In this document: in pieces, positions 25,766 to 34,829 of the stretch
How positions within the stretch are numbered: the first letter of the stretch is position 1
How the letters are laid out: the number at the start of each line of letters is the position of its first letter
Assembly (NCBI RefSeq): GCF_902497785.1
Contig: NZ_CABVHK010000022.1
Coordinates: 54,002 to 118,001 of the forward strand
DNA length: 64,000 nucleotides
Reading direction: 5' to 3'
Source: Pseudomonas fluorescens
GTDB taxonomy: Bacteria; Pseudomonadota; Gammaproteobacteria; Pseudomonadales; Pseudomonadaceae
Program-made: the position numbers and the translations under genes
Notes under the pieces: model-generated
The model's input: only the letters and a program-made list of their open reading frames with translations
Told to the model about the DNA's origin: nothing
Databases searched by the model: none

Positions 25766-25933
25766 CTGTGGGAGCGGGCTTTTTGTGGTGAGGGGATTTA
25801 TCCCCGTTGGGTGGCGAAGCCAGCCCGAAACCTGAGACATCGGTGCTGCAGTTACACCGAGTGCAATGGTTTTACGGCTGCTTCGCAGTCGAACGGGGAT
25901 AAATCCCCTCACCACACAAGCTCGCTCCTACAG
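25766..25933. repeat. Long nested palindrome, copy 2 (168 bp)
   Basis: Arms of about 65 bases run from CTGTGGGAGCGGGC inward and from GCTCGCTCCTACAG outward, with matching GTGGTGAGGGGATTTATCCC blocks. Each arm has its own GGGGA…TCCCC mini-palindrome, and the centre has TCGGTG…CACCGA. Lies between phaC1 and phaZ inside the pha operon. Confidence 0.88.
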
Positions 25934-25968
25934 GGGAGTGGGGATAACTCACCCACAGGGCTTGAAGC

Positions 25969-26823
25969 ATGCCGCAACCGTTCATTTTTCGTACCGTCGA
26001 CCTGGATGGCCAGACCCTCCGCACGGCGGTACGCCCCGGCAAGCCTCACTTGACGCCCTTGCTGATTTTCAACGGCATTGGCGCCAACCTGGAGCTGGTG
26101 TTTCCGTTCGTCGCAGCGCTGGACCCGGACCTCGAAGTCATCGCGTTCGATGTGCCCGGGGTGGGCGGTTCGTCAACGCCGAACCGGCCGTATCGCTTTC
26201 CGGGCCTGGCCAAACTCACCGCGCGCATGCTCGACTATCTCGATTACGGGCGAGTCAACGTGATCGGCGTGTCGTGGGGTGGCGCCCTCGCCCAGCAGTT
26301 CGCCTACGACTACCCCGAACGCTGCAAGAAGCTGGTGCTGGCGGCAACGGCGGCCGGCGCGGTGATGGTGCCGGGCAAGCCGAAAGTGTTGTGGATGATG
26401 GCCAGCCCCCGGCGTTACATCCAGCCGTCGCATGTGATCCGCATTGCGCCGATGATCTACGGCGGCTCGTTCCGTCGCGATCCGACCCTTGCCGCCAGTC
26501 ACGCGGCCAAGGTCCGTTCGGCAGGCAAGCTCGGTTACTACTGGCAGCTGTTCGCCGGTCTCGGCTGGACCAGCATTCACTGGCTGCACAAAATCCACCA
26601 GCCGACGCTGGTGCTGGCCGGCGACGACGACCCGCTGATCCCGCTGATCAACATGCGCTTGCTGGCCTGGCGAATTCCCAACGCGCAGCTGCACATCATC
26701 GATGACGGGCATCTGTTCCTGATCACCCGCGCCGAGGCCGTGGCGCCGATCATCATGAAATTCCTTGAAGAAGAACGGCAGCGCGCCGTGATGCATCCGC
26801 ATCCGGCACCATTGGGCGGTTAA
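25969..26823 (+). CDS. phaZ: Intracellular mcl-PHA depolymerase PhaZ
   Basis: Granule-bound alpha/beta hydrolase that releases 3-hydroxyacids from stored PHA. 284 residues. Nucleophile Ser102 in GVSWGG, Asp221 in the DDDP segment and His248 in DDGHLF form the triad at the positions known for P. putida PhaZ. Placed between the two synthases, as in all mcl-PHA clusters, so synthesis and turnover are co-expressed. Confidence 0.97.
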   Translation: MPQPFIFRTVDLDGQTLRTAVRPGKPHLTPLLIFNGIGANLELVFPFVAALDPDLEVIAFDVPGVGGSSTPNRPYRFPGLAKLTARMLDYLDYGRVNVIGVSWGGALAQQFAYDYPERCKKLVLAATAAGAVMVPGKPKVLWMMASPRRYIQPSHVIRIAPMIYGGSFRRDPTLAASHAAKVRSAGKLGYYWQLFAGLGWTSIHWLHKIHQPTLVLAGDDDPLIPLINMRLLAWRIPNAQLHIIDDGHLFLITRAEAVAPIIMKFLEEERQRAVMHPHPAPLGG

Positions 26824-26938
26824 CAGCCCCCATTGTCGGTCGGCAGGACGCCGTGCCGCGCAACAACCCGTTACAGCGTCTATGGTGTTCTGGTTCGGTG
26901 TGTTTGTATTTGGCCTGAAGACGAAGGAGTGTTGATCC

Positions 26939-28621
26939 ATGCGCGAAAAACCAGTGAGGGAGTTTTTGCCCACTCCCGCCGCGTTCATCAACGCACAGAG
27001 TGCGATTACCGGCCTGCGTGGCCGTGATCTGTTGTCGACCCTGCGCAGTGTTGCCGCCCATGGTTTGCGCAACCCGGTGCACAGTGCTCGCCACGCCTTG
27101 AAGCTGGGCGGCCAGTTGGGACGTGTGTTGCTGGGTGAAACCCTGCACCCGACCAACCCGCAGGACAGTCGTTTTGCCGACCCGGCATGGAGCCTCAACC
27201 CGTTTTATCGCCGCAGCTTGCAGGCGTACCTGAGCTGGCAAAAGCAGGTCAAAAGCTGGATCGACGACAGCAACATGGACCCGGACGATCGCGCCCGCGC
27301 GCACTTCGCGTTCGCCTTGCTCAACGACGCCGTGGCACCGTCCAACAGCCTGCTCAATCCGCTGGCGATCAAGGAAATCTTCAACTCCGGAGGCAACAGC
27401 CTGGTGCGTGGCGTCAGTCACCTGGTCGACGATTTCCTGCACAACGACGGCCTGCCCAGACAGGTCACGAAGCAGGCGTTCGAGGTCGGCAAAACCGTCG
27501 CCACCACCACCGGCTCCGTGGTGTTTCGCAACGAGCTGCTGGAGCTGATCCAGTACAAGCCGATGAGCGAAAAGCAGTATTCCAAGCCGCTGCTGGTGGT
27601 GCCGCCACAAATCAACAAGTACTACATTTTCGACCTGAGCCCCGGCAACAGCTTCGTCCAGTTCGCCCTGAAAAACGGCCTGCAAACCTTCATGATCAGC
27701 TGGCGTAACCCGGACGTGCGTCACCGCGAATGGGGCCTGTCGACGTATGTCGAAGCCGTGGAAGAAGCGATGAATGTGTGCCGGGCGATCACCGGCGCGC
27801 GGGAAGTCAACCTGATGGGTGCCTGCGCCGGCGGCCTGACCATTGCCGCGCTGCAAGGTCATTTGCAGGCCAAGCGGCAGATGCGTCGGGTGTCGAGCGC
27901 GACGTATCTGGTGAGCCTGCTGGACAGCCAGATGGACAGCCCGGCCACGCTCTTTGCCGACGAACAAACCCTCGAAGCGGCCAAGCGTCGTTCCTATCAG
28001 AAAGGGGTGCTGGACGGCCGGGACATGGCCAAGGTGTTCGCCTGGATGCGGCCCAACGATTTGATCTGGAGCTATTTCGTCAACAATTACCTGCTGGGCA
28101 AGGAGCCGCCGGCGTTCGACATCCTCTACTGGAACAACGACAACACGCGCCTGCCGGCAGCCTTGCATGGCGACCTGCTGGACTTCTTCAAGCACAACCC
28201 GCTGAGTCATCCGGGCGGTCTTGAAGTGTGCGGCACGCCAATCGATTTGCAGAAAGTCACTGTCGACAGCTTCAGTGTGGCCGGCATCAACGACCACATC
28301 ACGCCGTGGGACGCGGTGTACCGCTCAACGCTGTTGCTGGGTGGCGAGCGGCGCTTCGTGCTGTCCAACAGCGGTCATGTGCAGAGCATTCTCAACCCGC
28401 CCTCAAACCCGAAAGCCAACTTTGTCGAGAGCGCGAAACTGAGCAGCGATCCGCGGGCCTGGTATTACGATGCCAAGCAAGTCGACGGCAGCTGGTGGAC
28501 GCCATGGCTGAGCTGGATTCAGGAACGCTCGGGCGCGCAGAAAGAAACCCACATGGCCCTCGGCAACCAGAACTATCCACCGATGGAGGCAGCACCCGGT
28601 ACTTACGTGCGTGTGCGCTGA
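26939..28621 (+). CDS. phaC2: Class II poly(R)-hydroxyalkanoate synthase PhaC2
   Basis: Second mcl-PHA synthase, 560 residues, collinear with PhaC1. Catalytic Cys296 in GACAGG, Asp452 in INDHITPW and His480 in NSGH. The box has Ala where PhaC1 has Ser after Cys. ATG at 26939 is preceded by GAAGGAG. Product of an old duplication that includes the surrounding order; both copies appear active. Confidence 0.97.
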   Translation: MREKPVREFLPTPAAFINAQSAITGLRGRDLLSTLRSVAAHGLRNPVHSARHALKLGGQLGRVLLGETLHPTNPQDSRFADPAWSLNPFYRRSLQAYLSWQKQVKSWIDDSNMDPDDRARAHFAFALLNDAVAPSNSLLNPLAIKEIFNSGGNSLVRGVSHLVDDFLHNDGLPRQVTKQAFEVGKTVATTTGSVVFRNELLELIQYKPMSEKQYSKPLLVVPPQINKYYIFDLSPGNSFVQFALKNGLQTFMISWRNPDVRHREWGLSTYVEAVEEAMNVCRAITGAREVNLMGACAGGLTIAALQGHLQAKRQMRRVSSATYLVSLLDSQMDSPATLFADEQTLEAAKRRSYQKGVLDGRDMAKVFAWMRPNDLIWSYFVNNYLLGKEPPAFDILYWNNDNTRLPAALHGDLLDFFKHNPLSHPGGLEVCGTPIDLQKVTVDSFSVAGINDHITPWDAVYRSTLLLGGERRFVLSNSGHVQSILNPPSNPKANFVESAKLSSDPRAWYYDAKQVDGSWWTPWLSWIQERSGAQKETHMALGNQNYPPMEAAPGTYVRVR

Positions 28622-28648
28622 CGTTCAACGAACCATTAAGAAGACTGG

Positions 28649-29266
28649 ATGAAAACCCGCGACCGGATTCTCGAATGTGCTTTGCAGTTGTTCAATCAGA
28701 AAGGCGAACCGAACGTCTCCACCATGGAAGTTGCCAATGAAATGGGGATCAGCCCGGGCAATCTCTATTACCATTTTCATGGCAAGGAGCCGTTGATTCT
28801 CGGGTTGTTCGAACGCTTTCAGGCCGAGCTCGCGCCGCTGCTGGATCCGCCCGCTGATGTGGAACTGGCACCGGAAGATTACTGGCTGTTTCTGCACCTG
28901 ATCGTCGAGCGCCTGGCCCATTACCGCTTTCTGTTCCAGGACCTGTCGAACCTGGCGGGACGATTGCCGAAACTGGCCAAAGGCATCCGCAACTTGCTCA
29001 ACGCACTGAAGCGTACGCTGGCGTCATTGCTCGCAAGGTTGAAGGCTCAAGGGCAGTTGGTCAGCGACACGCAGGCGCTGGGGCAGTTGGTGGAGCAGAT
29101 CACCCTGACGCTGCTGTTCTCGTTGGATTATCAGCGGATTCTGGATCGTGAGGGTGAGGTGAGGCTGGTGGTTTATCAGATCATGATGCTGGTGGCGCCG
29201 CACTTGCTGCCGCCGATCAAAGTGGCGACCGAGCAACTGGCGCTTCAATACCTCGAAGAACATTAA
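28649..29266 (+). CDS. phaD: TetR-family regulator PhaD
   Basis: 205-residue TetR-type protein. N-terminal helix-turn-helix (about 3-48: TRDRILECALQLFNQKGEPN…ISPGNLYYHFHGKEPLI) and a ligand-binding C-terminal domain. In P. putida PhaD activates the phaC1 and phaI promoters and responds to a fatty-acid-derived CoA metabolite. Last gene of the phaC1ZC2D operon, 27 bases after phaC2. Confidence 0.94.
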   Translation: MKTRDRILECALQLFNQKGEPNVSTMEVANEMGISPGNLYYHFHGKEPLILGLFERFQAELAPLLDPPADVELAPEDYWLFLHLIVERLAHYRFLFQDLSNLAGRLPKLAKGIRNLLNALKRTLASLLARLKAQGQLVSDTQALGQLVEQITLTLLFSLDYQRILDREGEVRLVVYQIMMLVAPHLLPPIKVATEQLALQYLEEH

Positions 29267-29334
29267 AAGATCGCAGCCTTCGGCAGCTCCTACGGAGTAC
29301 GCAGGTAGGAGCTGCCGAAGGCTGCGATCCTTTC
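29267..29334. repeat. REP palindrome between phaD and phaF
   Basis: Exact arms GATCGCAGCCTTCGGCAGCT and the inverse ending in GGCTGCGATC with a short loop; directly after the phaD stop. Confidence 0.88.
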
Positions 29335-29343
29335 AGTCAAACA

Positions 29344-29375
29344 AAAACGCCCGACCTTTGAAGGCCGGGCGTTTT
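29344..29375. terminator. Bidirectional terminator between phaD and phaF
   Basis: AAAACGCCCG…CGGGCGTTTT around an ACCTTTGAAGGC loop; A/T runs on both sides make it usable from both strands. 15 bases after the phaF stop. Confidence 0.88.
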
Positions 29376-29389
29376 CTTGAGCCCTGGAA

Positions 29390-30265
29390 TCAGGACTGAC
29401 TGGTTGGCGTCGATGGAGCTGGCGCGGCAGTCGGGGTTGCAGCAGGGGTCGGTGCAGCAGCGGAGTTGGTTGTGCTGGCCGGAGTCGGTGCCGGTTTGGC
29501 GGCAGCCACTGCTGGTTTTGGCGTAGCGGCTTTCGACGCTGCCGGTTTTTTCACCGCTGGCTTCTTCGCTGCGGCAGGTTTTGCCGCTGGCTTGGCCGCC
29601 GTGCTTTTCGCTGCGGGTTTAGCTGCTGCAGTTTTCGCGGCTGGCTTGGCAGCGGGTTTCGCTGCAGCCTTGCTGGCCACCGATTTGACCGCTGCCTTGG
29701 CTGCTGCAGGTTTCGCTGCGGCAGTTTTAGTCGCGGACTTGGCTGCCGACGCGACTTTCGATGCAGCTTTGGCAACAGGTTTTGCAGCCGCCTTGGCCAG
29801 CGGTTTGGCAGCAGGCTTGGCCGCTGCGGTTTTCGCCGCAACAGGCGCAACCTTGGCACCGGTGAGTCTTTCGATTTGCTTGGTCAAGGTATCGACCTTG
29901 CTGTGCAGCGCTTTCACTTCATTGCGGCTCGGTACACCGAGGCGCGAAATGGCGCTGTTCAGGCGCTTGTCGAAAGCCCCTTCGAGCTCATCCCACTTGC
30001 CCAGCGCACGATCTTTCACGCCAGTGATGCGCGATTTGGCCGAGGAAGCAGAATCCTTGACGTCATCGACTTTCTTGCCGACAGCATTCTTGGTGAGCTT
30101 CTCGGCTTTCTCGCCGTCTTTGACCAATGTATCGAAGAGCTTGCTGCCGTCAGTGTCGATCTTCGAGTACACGCCTAAACCAGCCAGCCAGATTTTGCGG
30201 GAGTAGTCTTCGACCTTCCCGATCCACGAGCTGCCTTCTTTGTCAGTATTCTTTTTGCCAGCCAT
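29390..30265 (-). CDS. phaF: PHA granule phasin/nucleoid-associated protein PhaF
   Basis: 291 residues. N-terminal phasin domain (about 10-140) with WIGKVEDYSRKIWLAGLGVY, a leucine-zipper-like stretch near 115-138 (HSKVDTLTKQIERL) and a C-terminal histone H1-like half built of AAKPAAK-type repeats rich in Lys/Ala/Pro. The basic half binds DNA and distributes granules between daughter cells in P. putida. Tail after about 255 is Pro/Thr/Ala-rich and less basic. Pairs with phaI 10 bases upstream. Confidence 0.95.
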   Translation of the reverse strand: MAGKKNTDKEGSSWIGKVEDYSRKIWLAGLGVYSKIDTDGSKLFDTLVKDGEKAEKLTKNAVGKKVDDVKDSASSAKSRITGVKDRALGKWDELEGAFDKRLNSAISRLGVPSRNEVKALHSKVDTLTKQIERLTGAKVAPVAAKTAAAKPAAKPLAKAAAKPVAKAASKVASAAKSATKTAAAKPAAAKAAVKSVASKAAAKPAAKPAAKTAAAKPAAKSTAAKPAAKPAAAKKPAVKKPAASKAATPKPAVAAAKPAPTPASTTNSAAAPTPAATPTAAPAPSTPTSQS

Positions 30266-30275
30266 CCCGTTCTCC

Positions 30276-30698
30276 TTAAGATTTACGCGCGACGCGTTCG
30301 AGCAATGCCGTCAGTTCATCGAGCTTAGCAGAGAGTGTCTCAACGTCATGTTTAGACGGAATGCCAATACGATTCAAGGCACTTGCGACACGCGAGTCAA
30401 AAGCCTTCTCGACTTTGTCGAGTTGAACTTCGACCTTGCCTTTGAAAGTACTGACTTCACTCTTGGCTTCGTTGATCTCTGAGTTAGCTGCCTCAAGTTT
30501 CTCAGCAACTACTTTTTTGCCTTTGGATTCAACAGTTTGACCAGCCTTGATCAACTCTTGAATGTATTCGCTGCCCTCTTGACCGACCTTGGTATAGGCA
30601 CCCAGGCCTGCCAGCCAGATCTTGCGGGCATAAGATTTAACGTCGCTCAGAGCCGTTGTCGAAGCGTCGATTTTTTTCTTCAAAATAACTTTGGCCAT
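30276..30698 (-). CDS. phaI: PHA granule phasin PhaI
   Basis: 140-residue phasin that coats PHA granules. Start taken as the ATG at 30698 (MAKVILKKKIDAS), preceded by a GTGAGG ribosome site; the frame runs open 20 codons further, but these are not phasin-like. Shares KSYARKIWLAGLGAYTKV and the C-terminal SRVASALNRIGIPSKHDVETL block with PhaF, so phaF is a phaI-like domain fused to a histone-like tail. First gene of the phaIF operon. Confidence 0.95.
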   Translation of the reverse strand: MAKVILKKKIDASTTALSDVKSYARKIWLAGLGAYTKVGQEGSEYIQELIKAGQTVESKGKKVVAEKLEAANSEINEAKSEVSTFKGKVEVQLDKVEKAFDSRVASALNRIGIPSKHDVETLSAKLDELTALLERVARKS

Positions 30699-30825
30699 GG
30701 TGCACCTCACGCGCAGAAGGTTTGAGGAACTGCCCGCGAAAGTGTCGGGCTCATGCACAAAGTAGGCAGAAAAATTAGAAACGGCACCCTAACAACTGAC
30801 ATGAAAGCGTGGCGCCTGCTAGAGA

Positions 30826-30915
30826 AGATCGCAGCTCGTTTCACTCGACAGCTCCTACAGGCGTGCACCGCCTCCCTCTGTAGGAGCTGTCGAGTGAAAC
30901 GAGGCTGCGATCTTT
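30826..30915. repeat. REP palindrome upstream of phaI
   Basis: Arms AGATCGCAGCTCGTTTCACT and inverse AGTGAAACGAGGCTGCGATC, with an inner CTCCTACAG…CTGTAGGAG dyad. The left arm lacks a C pair that the right arm has (GCAGCTCG against CGAGGCTGC). Confidence 0.88.
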
Positions 30916-30921
30916 CCAGAA

Positions 30922-31197
30922 TCACGCCAACGCTTTATCCAGCGCCTTTTCGATTTCCGATTTGATCGTGCCGCTCATGGCCGACATCAACAGGCCCAGT
31001 TCGACATCAACCCTGATCGAGTCCTCGCCCACATGCACTGCGCCTTTCACCCCGGAACGCTTGAGGTTGAGGACGTCGCCGGACCATTGCGGCTCCAGGC
31101 CATATTGATCGGACAGCTTCTGCGCCAACTTGTCGGCCTTCTCGCGAGCCGCTTCCTTGCCCAGGCCGTGGGCACGTTCAACACTAATACGGGCCAT
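30922..31197 (-). CDS. Polyhydroxyalkanoic acid system family protein
   Basis: 91 residues, PA5061-like (PHA_gran_rgn family): ISVERAHGLGKEAAREKADKLAQKLSDQYGLEPQWSGDVLNLKRSGVKG… . Found next to PHA clusters in many Pseudomonas, but its role is not settled. The fold looks like a small START/SRPBCC-related domain, which is only an impression. Transcribed toward phaI, separated from it by a REP. Confidence 0.85.
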   Translation of the reverse strand: MARISVERAHGLGKEAAREKADKLAQKLSDQYGLEPQWSGDVLNLKRSGVKGAVHVGEDSIRVDVELGLLMSAMSGTIKSEIEKALDKALA

Positions 31198-31352
31198 CGA
31201 ATGACTCCTGCTTTATGAATACTTTCCTGAAGCATCTTGACCGCCACTGCGGCAAAACGTCCCGGTGATTACCTATCTTACCTTCAGCCTTGCCAAGACA
31301 AAGCAGGCCACCGGGATTAGAATGTCCCGCATTCTCTTCTGGTGACAGCGAT

Positions 31353-32123
31353 ATGACTGATCAGCGCAAAGGCAGCGATGCCGAACCCACCACTCACTTC
31401 GGTTTCAAAAACGTTCCGGAAAGCCAAAAAGCGGAAAAAGTCGCTGAAGTTTTCCACTCGGTAGCCGCCAAGTACGACTTGATGAACGACCTCCTGTCGG
31501 GCGGCATGCACCGGTTGTGGAAGCGATTCGCGATCGAACTGTCGGGCGTTCGCAGCGGTAACCGCGTGCTGGACATCGCCGGCGGCACCGGTGACCTGAC
31601 CAAGAAATTCTCGCACCTCGTGGGCCCGACCGGCCAGGTGGTGTTGGCCGACATCAACGAATCCATGCTCAAGGTCGGTCGCGACCGCCTGCTGGATCTG
31701 GGCGTGGCCGGCAACGTCGAGTTTGTTCAGGCCGACGCTGAAAAGCTGCCGTTCCCGGACAATCATTTCGACTGCGTGACCATCGCGTTCGGCCTGCGCA
31801 ACGTCACCCATAAAGAAGACGCCCTGCGTTCAATGCTGCGCGTGCTCAAGCCGGGCGGCCGTTTGCTGGTGCTGGAATTCTCCAAGCCGACCAACGCGCT
31901 GATGTCCAAGGCCTACGACGCTTACTCGTTCGCCTTCATGCCGTTGATGGGCAAACTGATCACCAACGACTCGGAAAGCTATCGCTACCTGGCCGAATCG
32001 ATCCGCATGCACCCGAATCAGGAAACCCTGAAATCGATGATGGTCGAGGCCGGTTTCGACCGCGTGACTTATCACAACATGACCGCAGGCATCGTCGCCC
32101 TGCACCGCGGCATCAAACCCTGA
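31353..32123 (+). CDS. ubiE: Ubiquinone/menaquinone C-methyltransferase UbiE
   Basis: SAM-dependent C-methylation of 2-polyprenyl-6-methoxy-1,4-benzoquinol in ubiquinone synthesis. 256 residues from the ATG at 31353 (MTDQRKGSDAEPTTHFGF), the family start; the frame is open to 31290. SAM motif I LDIAGGTGDLT (about 75-85), followed by VVLADINESML and QADAEKLPFPDNHFD. First of the ubiE-ubiJ-ubiB operon. Confidence 0.97.
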   Translation: MTDQRKGSDAEPTTHFGFKNVPESQKAEKVAEVFHSVAAKYDLMNDLLSGGMHRLWKRFAIELSGVRSGNRVLDIAGGTGDLTKKFSHLVGPTGQVVLADINESMLKVGRDRLLDLGVAGNVEFVQADAEKLPFPDNHFDCVTIAFGLRNVTHKEDALRSMLRVLKPGGRLLVLEFSKPTNALMSKAYDAYSFAFMPLMGKLITNDSESYRYLAESIRMHPNQETLKSMMVEAGFDRVTYHNMTAGIVALHRGIKP

Positions 32124-32746
32124 TGTTGCTCGCCGGCCTGCTCGCCAGCGTTGAGCTCGGTCTGAACCGGGTGCTGCGTCTCGACAGCACGGCGCTGCCG
32201 CGGCTGGCGCATTTGAGCGGCAAGGTGATTGCCGTCGATTGCCGCAGCCCGGCGTTGAAACTGTTCATCTTGCCCAGTGACGAAGGCCTGATGCTCGCTT
32301 CCCAGTGGGAAACCGGCGCCGACTGCACCTTGCGCGCGCCGGCTTCCAGTCTGTTGAAACTGGCGATGAGCAAGGACAAGACCTCGGTGCTGCATGGCCC
32401 TGAAGTCGAACTCGACGGTGACAGCGGCGTGCTGCTGGAACTGGCGGCGATCCTTCAGGACCTCGAGCTGGACTGGGAATACGAACTCTCGCGCTGGCTC
32501 GGCCCGGTCGCCACGCAACTGGTCGGCGGACACCTGCGCAGCCGCGCACGCTGGTATCAGCAAGGGTTCGTCAGCCTTGGCCAGAACCTCGGCGAATACC
32601 TGGCCGAAGAATCGCGCACCCTTGTCGGTCAGCGCGAAGCCGAAGCCCGTTTCAGTGAACTGGACCAGATCAAACTCGATCTGGAACGTCTCGAGGCGCG
32701 TTTCGAGCGCCTTTCCCGATCCCTCGACCCAAGCGATAACGCATGA
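32123..32746 (+). CDS. ubiJ: Ubiquinone biosynthesis accessory factor UbiJ
   Basis: 207-residue SCP2-domain protein needed, with UbiK, for assembly of the soluble ubiquinone-synthesis complex and for lipid substrate binding. SCP2 domain about 25-120, coiled-coil C-terminus (LDQIKLDLERLEARFERL). Its ATG overlaps the ubiE stop (TGATG) and its stop overlaps the ubiB start (ATGA), so all three are translationally coupled. Confidence 0.93.
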   Translation: MLLAGLLASVELGLNRVLRLDSTALPRLAHLSGKVIAVDCRSPALKLFILPSDEGLMLASQWETGADCTLRAPASSLLKLAMSKDKTSVLHGPEVELDGDSGVLLELAAILQDLELDWEYELSRWLGPVATQLVGGHLRSRARWYQQGFVSLGQNLGEYLAEESRTLVGQREAEARFSELDQIKLDLERLEARFERLSRSLDPSDNA

Positions 32747-34347
32747 AGCTGCTTGCCGTCCGCCGTTTGTTGCGCATCCAGCGCGTTGTGATTCGCTACC
32801 GCCTCGATGACCTGTTGTTCGCCTTGCCGCTGCCCTGGTTTCTGCTGGCGCTGCGCTATGCCTTGCCGTGGCGCTGGTTCCCGCGCAAGACGCTGGACCT
32901 GAGCCGCGGTGCGCGATTGCGCCTGGCACTGCAAGATCTGGGGCCGATTTTCATCAAGTTCGGGCAGATTCTGTCGACCCGTCGCGACCTGTTGCCGGAA
33001 GACATTGCCGACGAGCTGATGAAGCTGCAGGACCGCGTGCCGCCGTTCGATTCGCAAGTGTCGATCAAGCTGATCGAAGAACAGCTCGGCAAGAAAATCA
33101 GCGAAGTGTTCAGCCGTTTCGACGTGGAGCCGCTGGCTTCGGCCTCGGTGGCGCAGGTGCATGCCGCGCAGCTGAAAACCGGTGAAGAAGTAGTAGTCAA
33201 AGTCATTCGCCCGGGCCTGAAACCGATCATCGCCCAGGATCTCGCGTGGCTGTTCATCCTCGCCCGCGCCGCTGAAAAACTCTCGGCTGATGCCCGTCTG
33301 CTGCACCCGGTGGACGTGGTGCTGGATTACGAAAAAACCATCTACGACGAACTCGACCTGCTGCGCGAGGCGGCCAACGCCAGCCAGTTGAAGCGCAACT
33401 TTGAAGGTTCGCCGTTGCTCTACGTGCCGCAAGTCTATTGGGACTGGTGCCGGCCGAAAGTGCTGGTGATGGAGCGCATCTACGGCATTCAGGTCACCGA
33501 CCTCGCGACCCTCGCCGATCAGCGCACCGACATGAAGATGCTCGCCGAGCGCGGCGTTGAGATCTTCTTCACCCAGGTATTCCGCGACAGCTTCTTCCAC
33601 GCCGACATGCATCCCGGCAACATCTTCGTCAGCACCGTCAACCCGTGGAGCCCGCAGTATATTGCGATCGACTGCGGCATCGTCGGCAGCCTGACCCCGG
33701 AAGACCAGGATTACCTGGCGCGCAACCTGTTTGCATTTTTCAAGCGTGACTACCGGCGTGTGGCACAACTGCACATCGATTCGGGTTGGGTGCCGGCGGA
33801 AACCAAGCTCAATGAATTCGAAGCGGCGATCCGGACGGTCTGCGAGCCGATCTTCGAAAAACCGTTAAAGGATATTTCCTTCGGTCAGGTGCTGATGCGC
33901 CTGTTCCAGACGGCGCGACGCTTCAACATGGAAGTGCAGCCGCAGCTGGTGCTGCTGCAAAAAACCCTGTTGAACATCGAAGGCCTGGGCCGTCAGCTGT
34001 ACCCGGACCTTGATCTGTGGAACACCGCGCAGCCATTCCTTGAACGCTGGATGCGCGAGCGCGTCAGCCCCAAAGCCTTGCTCGGCAATGTGCAGAGCCA
34101 GTTCGAACAACTGCCGCACCTGGCCAACATGGCCCGCGACCTGCTCGAACGCATGTCCCAACCCCACGCCTGCGACCCGCCACCACCGTGGCATCGGCGC
34201 CGGGATGACTGGTTCCTGCGGCTGCTTGGCACGGCACACCTGGCCGGCGGTGCGGTGCTGGCGATCGGCGGGCCGTTGAACGAACTGGCTTACTGGCCGG
34301 CTGGAATCATGATGGCCGTCGGTTTGTATCTGGTCGTGCGCCGATAG
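32743..34347 (+). CDS. ubiB: Ubiquinone biosynthesis atypical kinase UbiB
   Basis: ADCK/ABC1-family protein, ATPase/kinase-like, required for ubiquinone synthesis at the inner membrane. 534 residues. Conserved KxGQ motif in FIKFGQILSTRRDLLP (about 68-83), an Ala-rich loop SASVAQVHAA in place of a P-loop, the catalytic-like FFHADMHPGN, DCG in IDCGIVG, and two C-terminal membrane helices (about 488-532). Confidence 0.96.
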   Translation: MKLLAVRRLLRIQRVVIRYRLDDLLFALPLPWFLLALRYALPWRWFPRKTLDLSRGARLRLALQDLGPIFIKFGQILSTRRDLLPEDIADELMKLQDRVPPFDSQVSIKLIEEQLGKKISEVFSRFDVEPLASASVAQVHAAQLKTGEEVVVKVIRPGLKPIIAQDLAWLFILARAAEKLSADARLLHPVDVVLDYEKTIYDELDLLREAANASQLKRNFEGSPLLYVPQVYWDWCRPKVLVMERIYGIQVTDLATLADQRTDMKMLAERGVEIFFTQVFRDSFFHADMHPGNIFVSTVNPWSPQYIAIDCGIVGSLTPEDQDYLARNLFAFFKRDYRRVAQLHIDSGWVPAETKLNEFEAAIRTVCEPIFEKPLKDISFGQVLMRLFQTARRFNMEVQPQLVLLQKTLLNIEGLGRQLYPDLDLWNTAQPFLERWMRERVSPKALLGNVQSQFEQLPHLANMARDLLERMSQPHACDPPPPWHRRRDDWFLRLLGTAHLAGGAVLAIGGPLNELAYWPAGIMMAVGLYLVVRR

Positions 34348-34427
34348 CCAGTTGTGTGATCCACTGGCACACTGTTTGAACGTTGGGCTCTGCTCATGAA
34401 GTGCGGGGCTCGCTGTCGGAGTCGAAG

Positions 34428-34829
34428 ATGAAAAACTGGCTGGACGAGATCAAATGGGACGCCGACGGCCTGGTGCCGGCGATTGCCCAGGATCACAAGA
34501 CCGGGCGCGTGCTGATGATGGCCTGGATGAACCGTGAAGCGCTGGAACTGACCGCTGCCGAAAACCGCGCCATTTACTGGTCGCGCTCCCGTGGCAAGCT
34601 GTGGCGCAAGGGCGAAGAGTCCGGTCATGTGCAAACCCTGCATGAGATGCGCCTGGACTGTGACGCCGACGTGATCATCCTGATGGTCGAGCAGATCGGC
34701 GACATCGCTTGCCACACCGGTCGCCAGAGTTGCTTCTACCGCGTTTTCGAGAACGGCGACTGGACCACCGTCGACCCTGTTCTGAAAGACCCGCACGCCA
34801 TCTACTCCGCAGGACACCGCCATGAGTGA
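34428..34829 (+). CDS. hisI: Phosphoribosyl-AMP cyclohydrolase
   Basis: Third step of histidine biosynthesis (opening of the PR-AMP ring), zinc- and magnesium-dependent. 133 residues from the ATG at 34428 (MKNWLDEIKWDADGLVPAI). Metal ligands lie in DCDADVIIL and the two Cys of IACHTGRQSCFY. The stand-alone form, not fused to HisE as in E. coli. Overlaps hisE by 8 bases. Confidence 0.95.
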   Translation: MKNWLDEIKWDADGLVPAIAQDHKTGRVLMMAWMNREALELTAAENRAIYWSRSRGKLWRKGEESGHVQTLHEMRLDCDADVIILMVEQIGDIACHTGRQSCFYRVFENGDWTTVDPVLKDPHAIYSAGHRHE

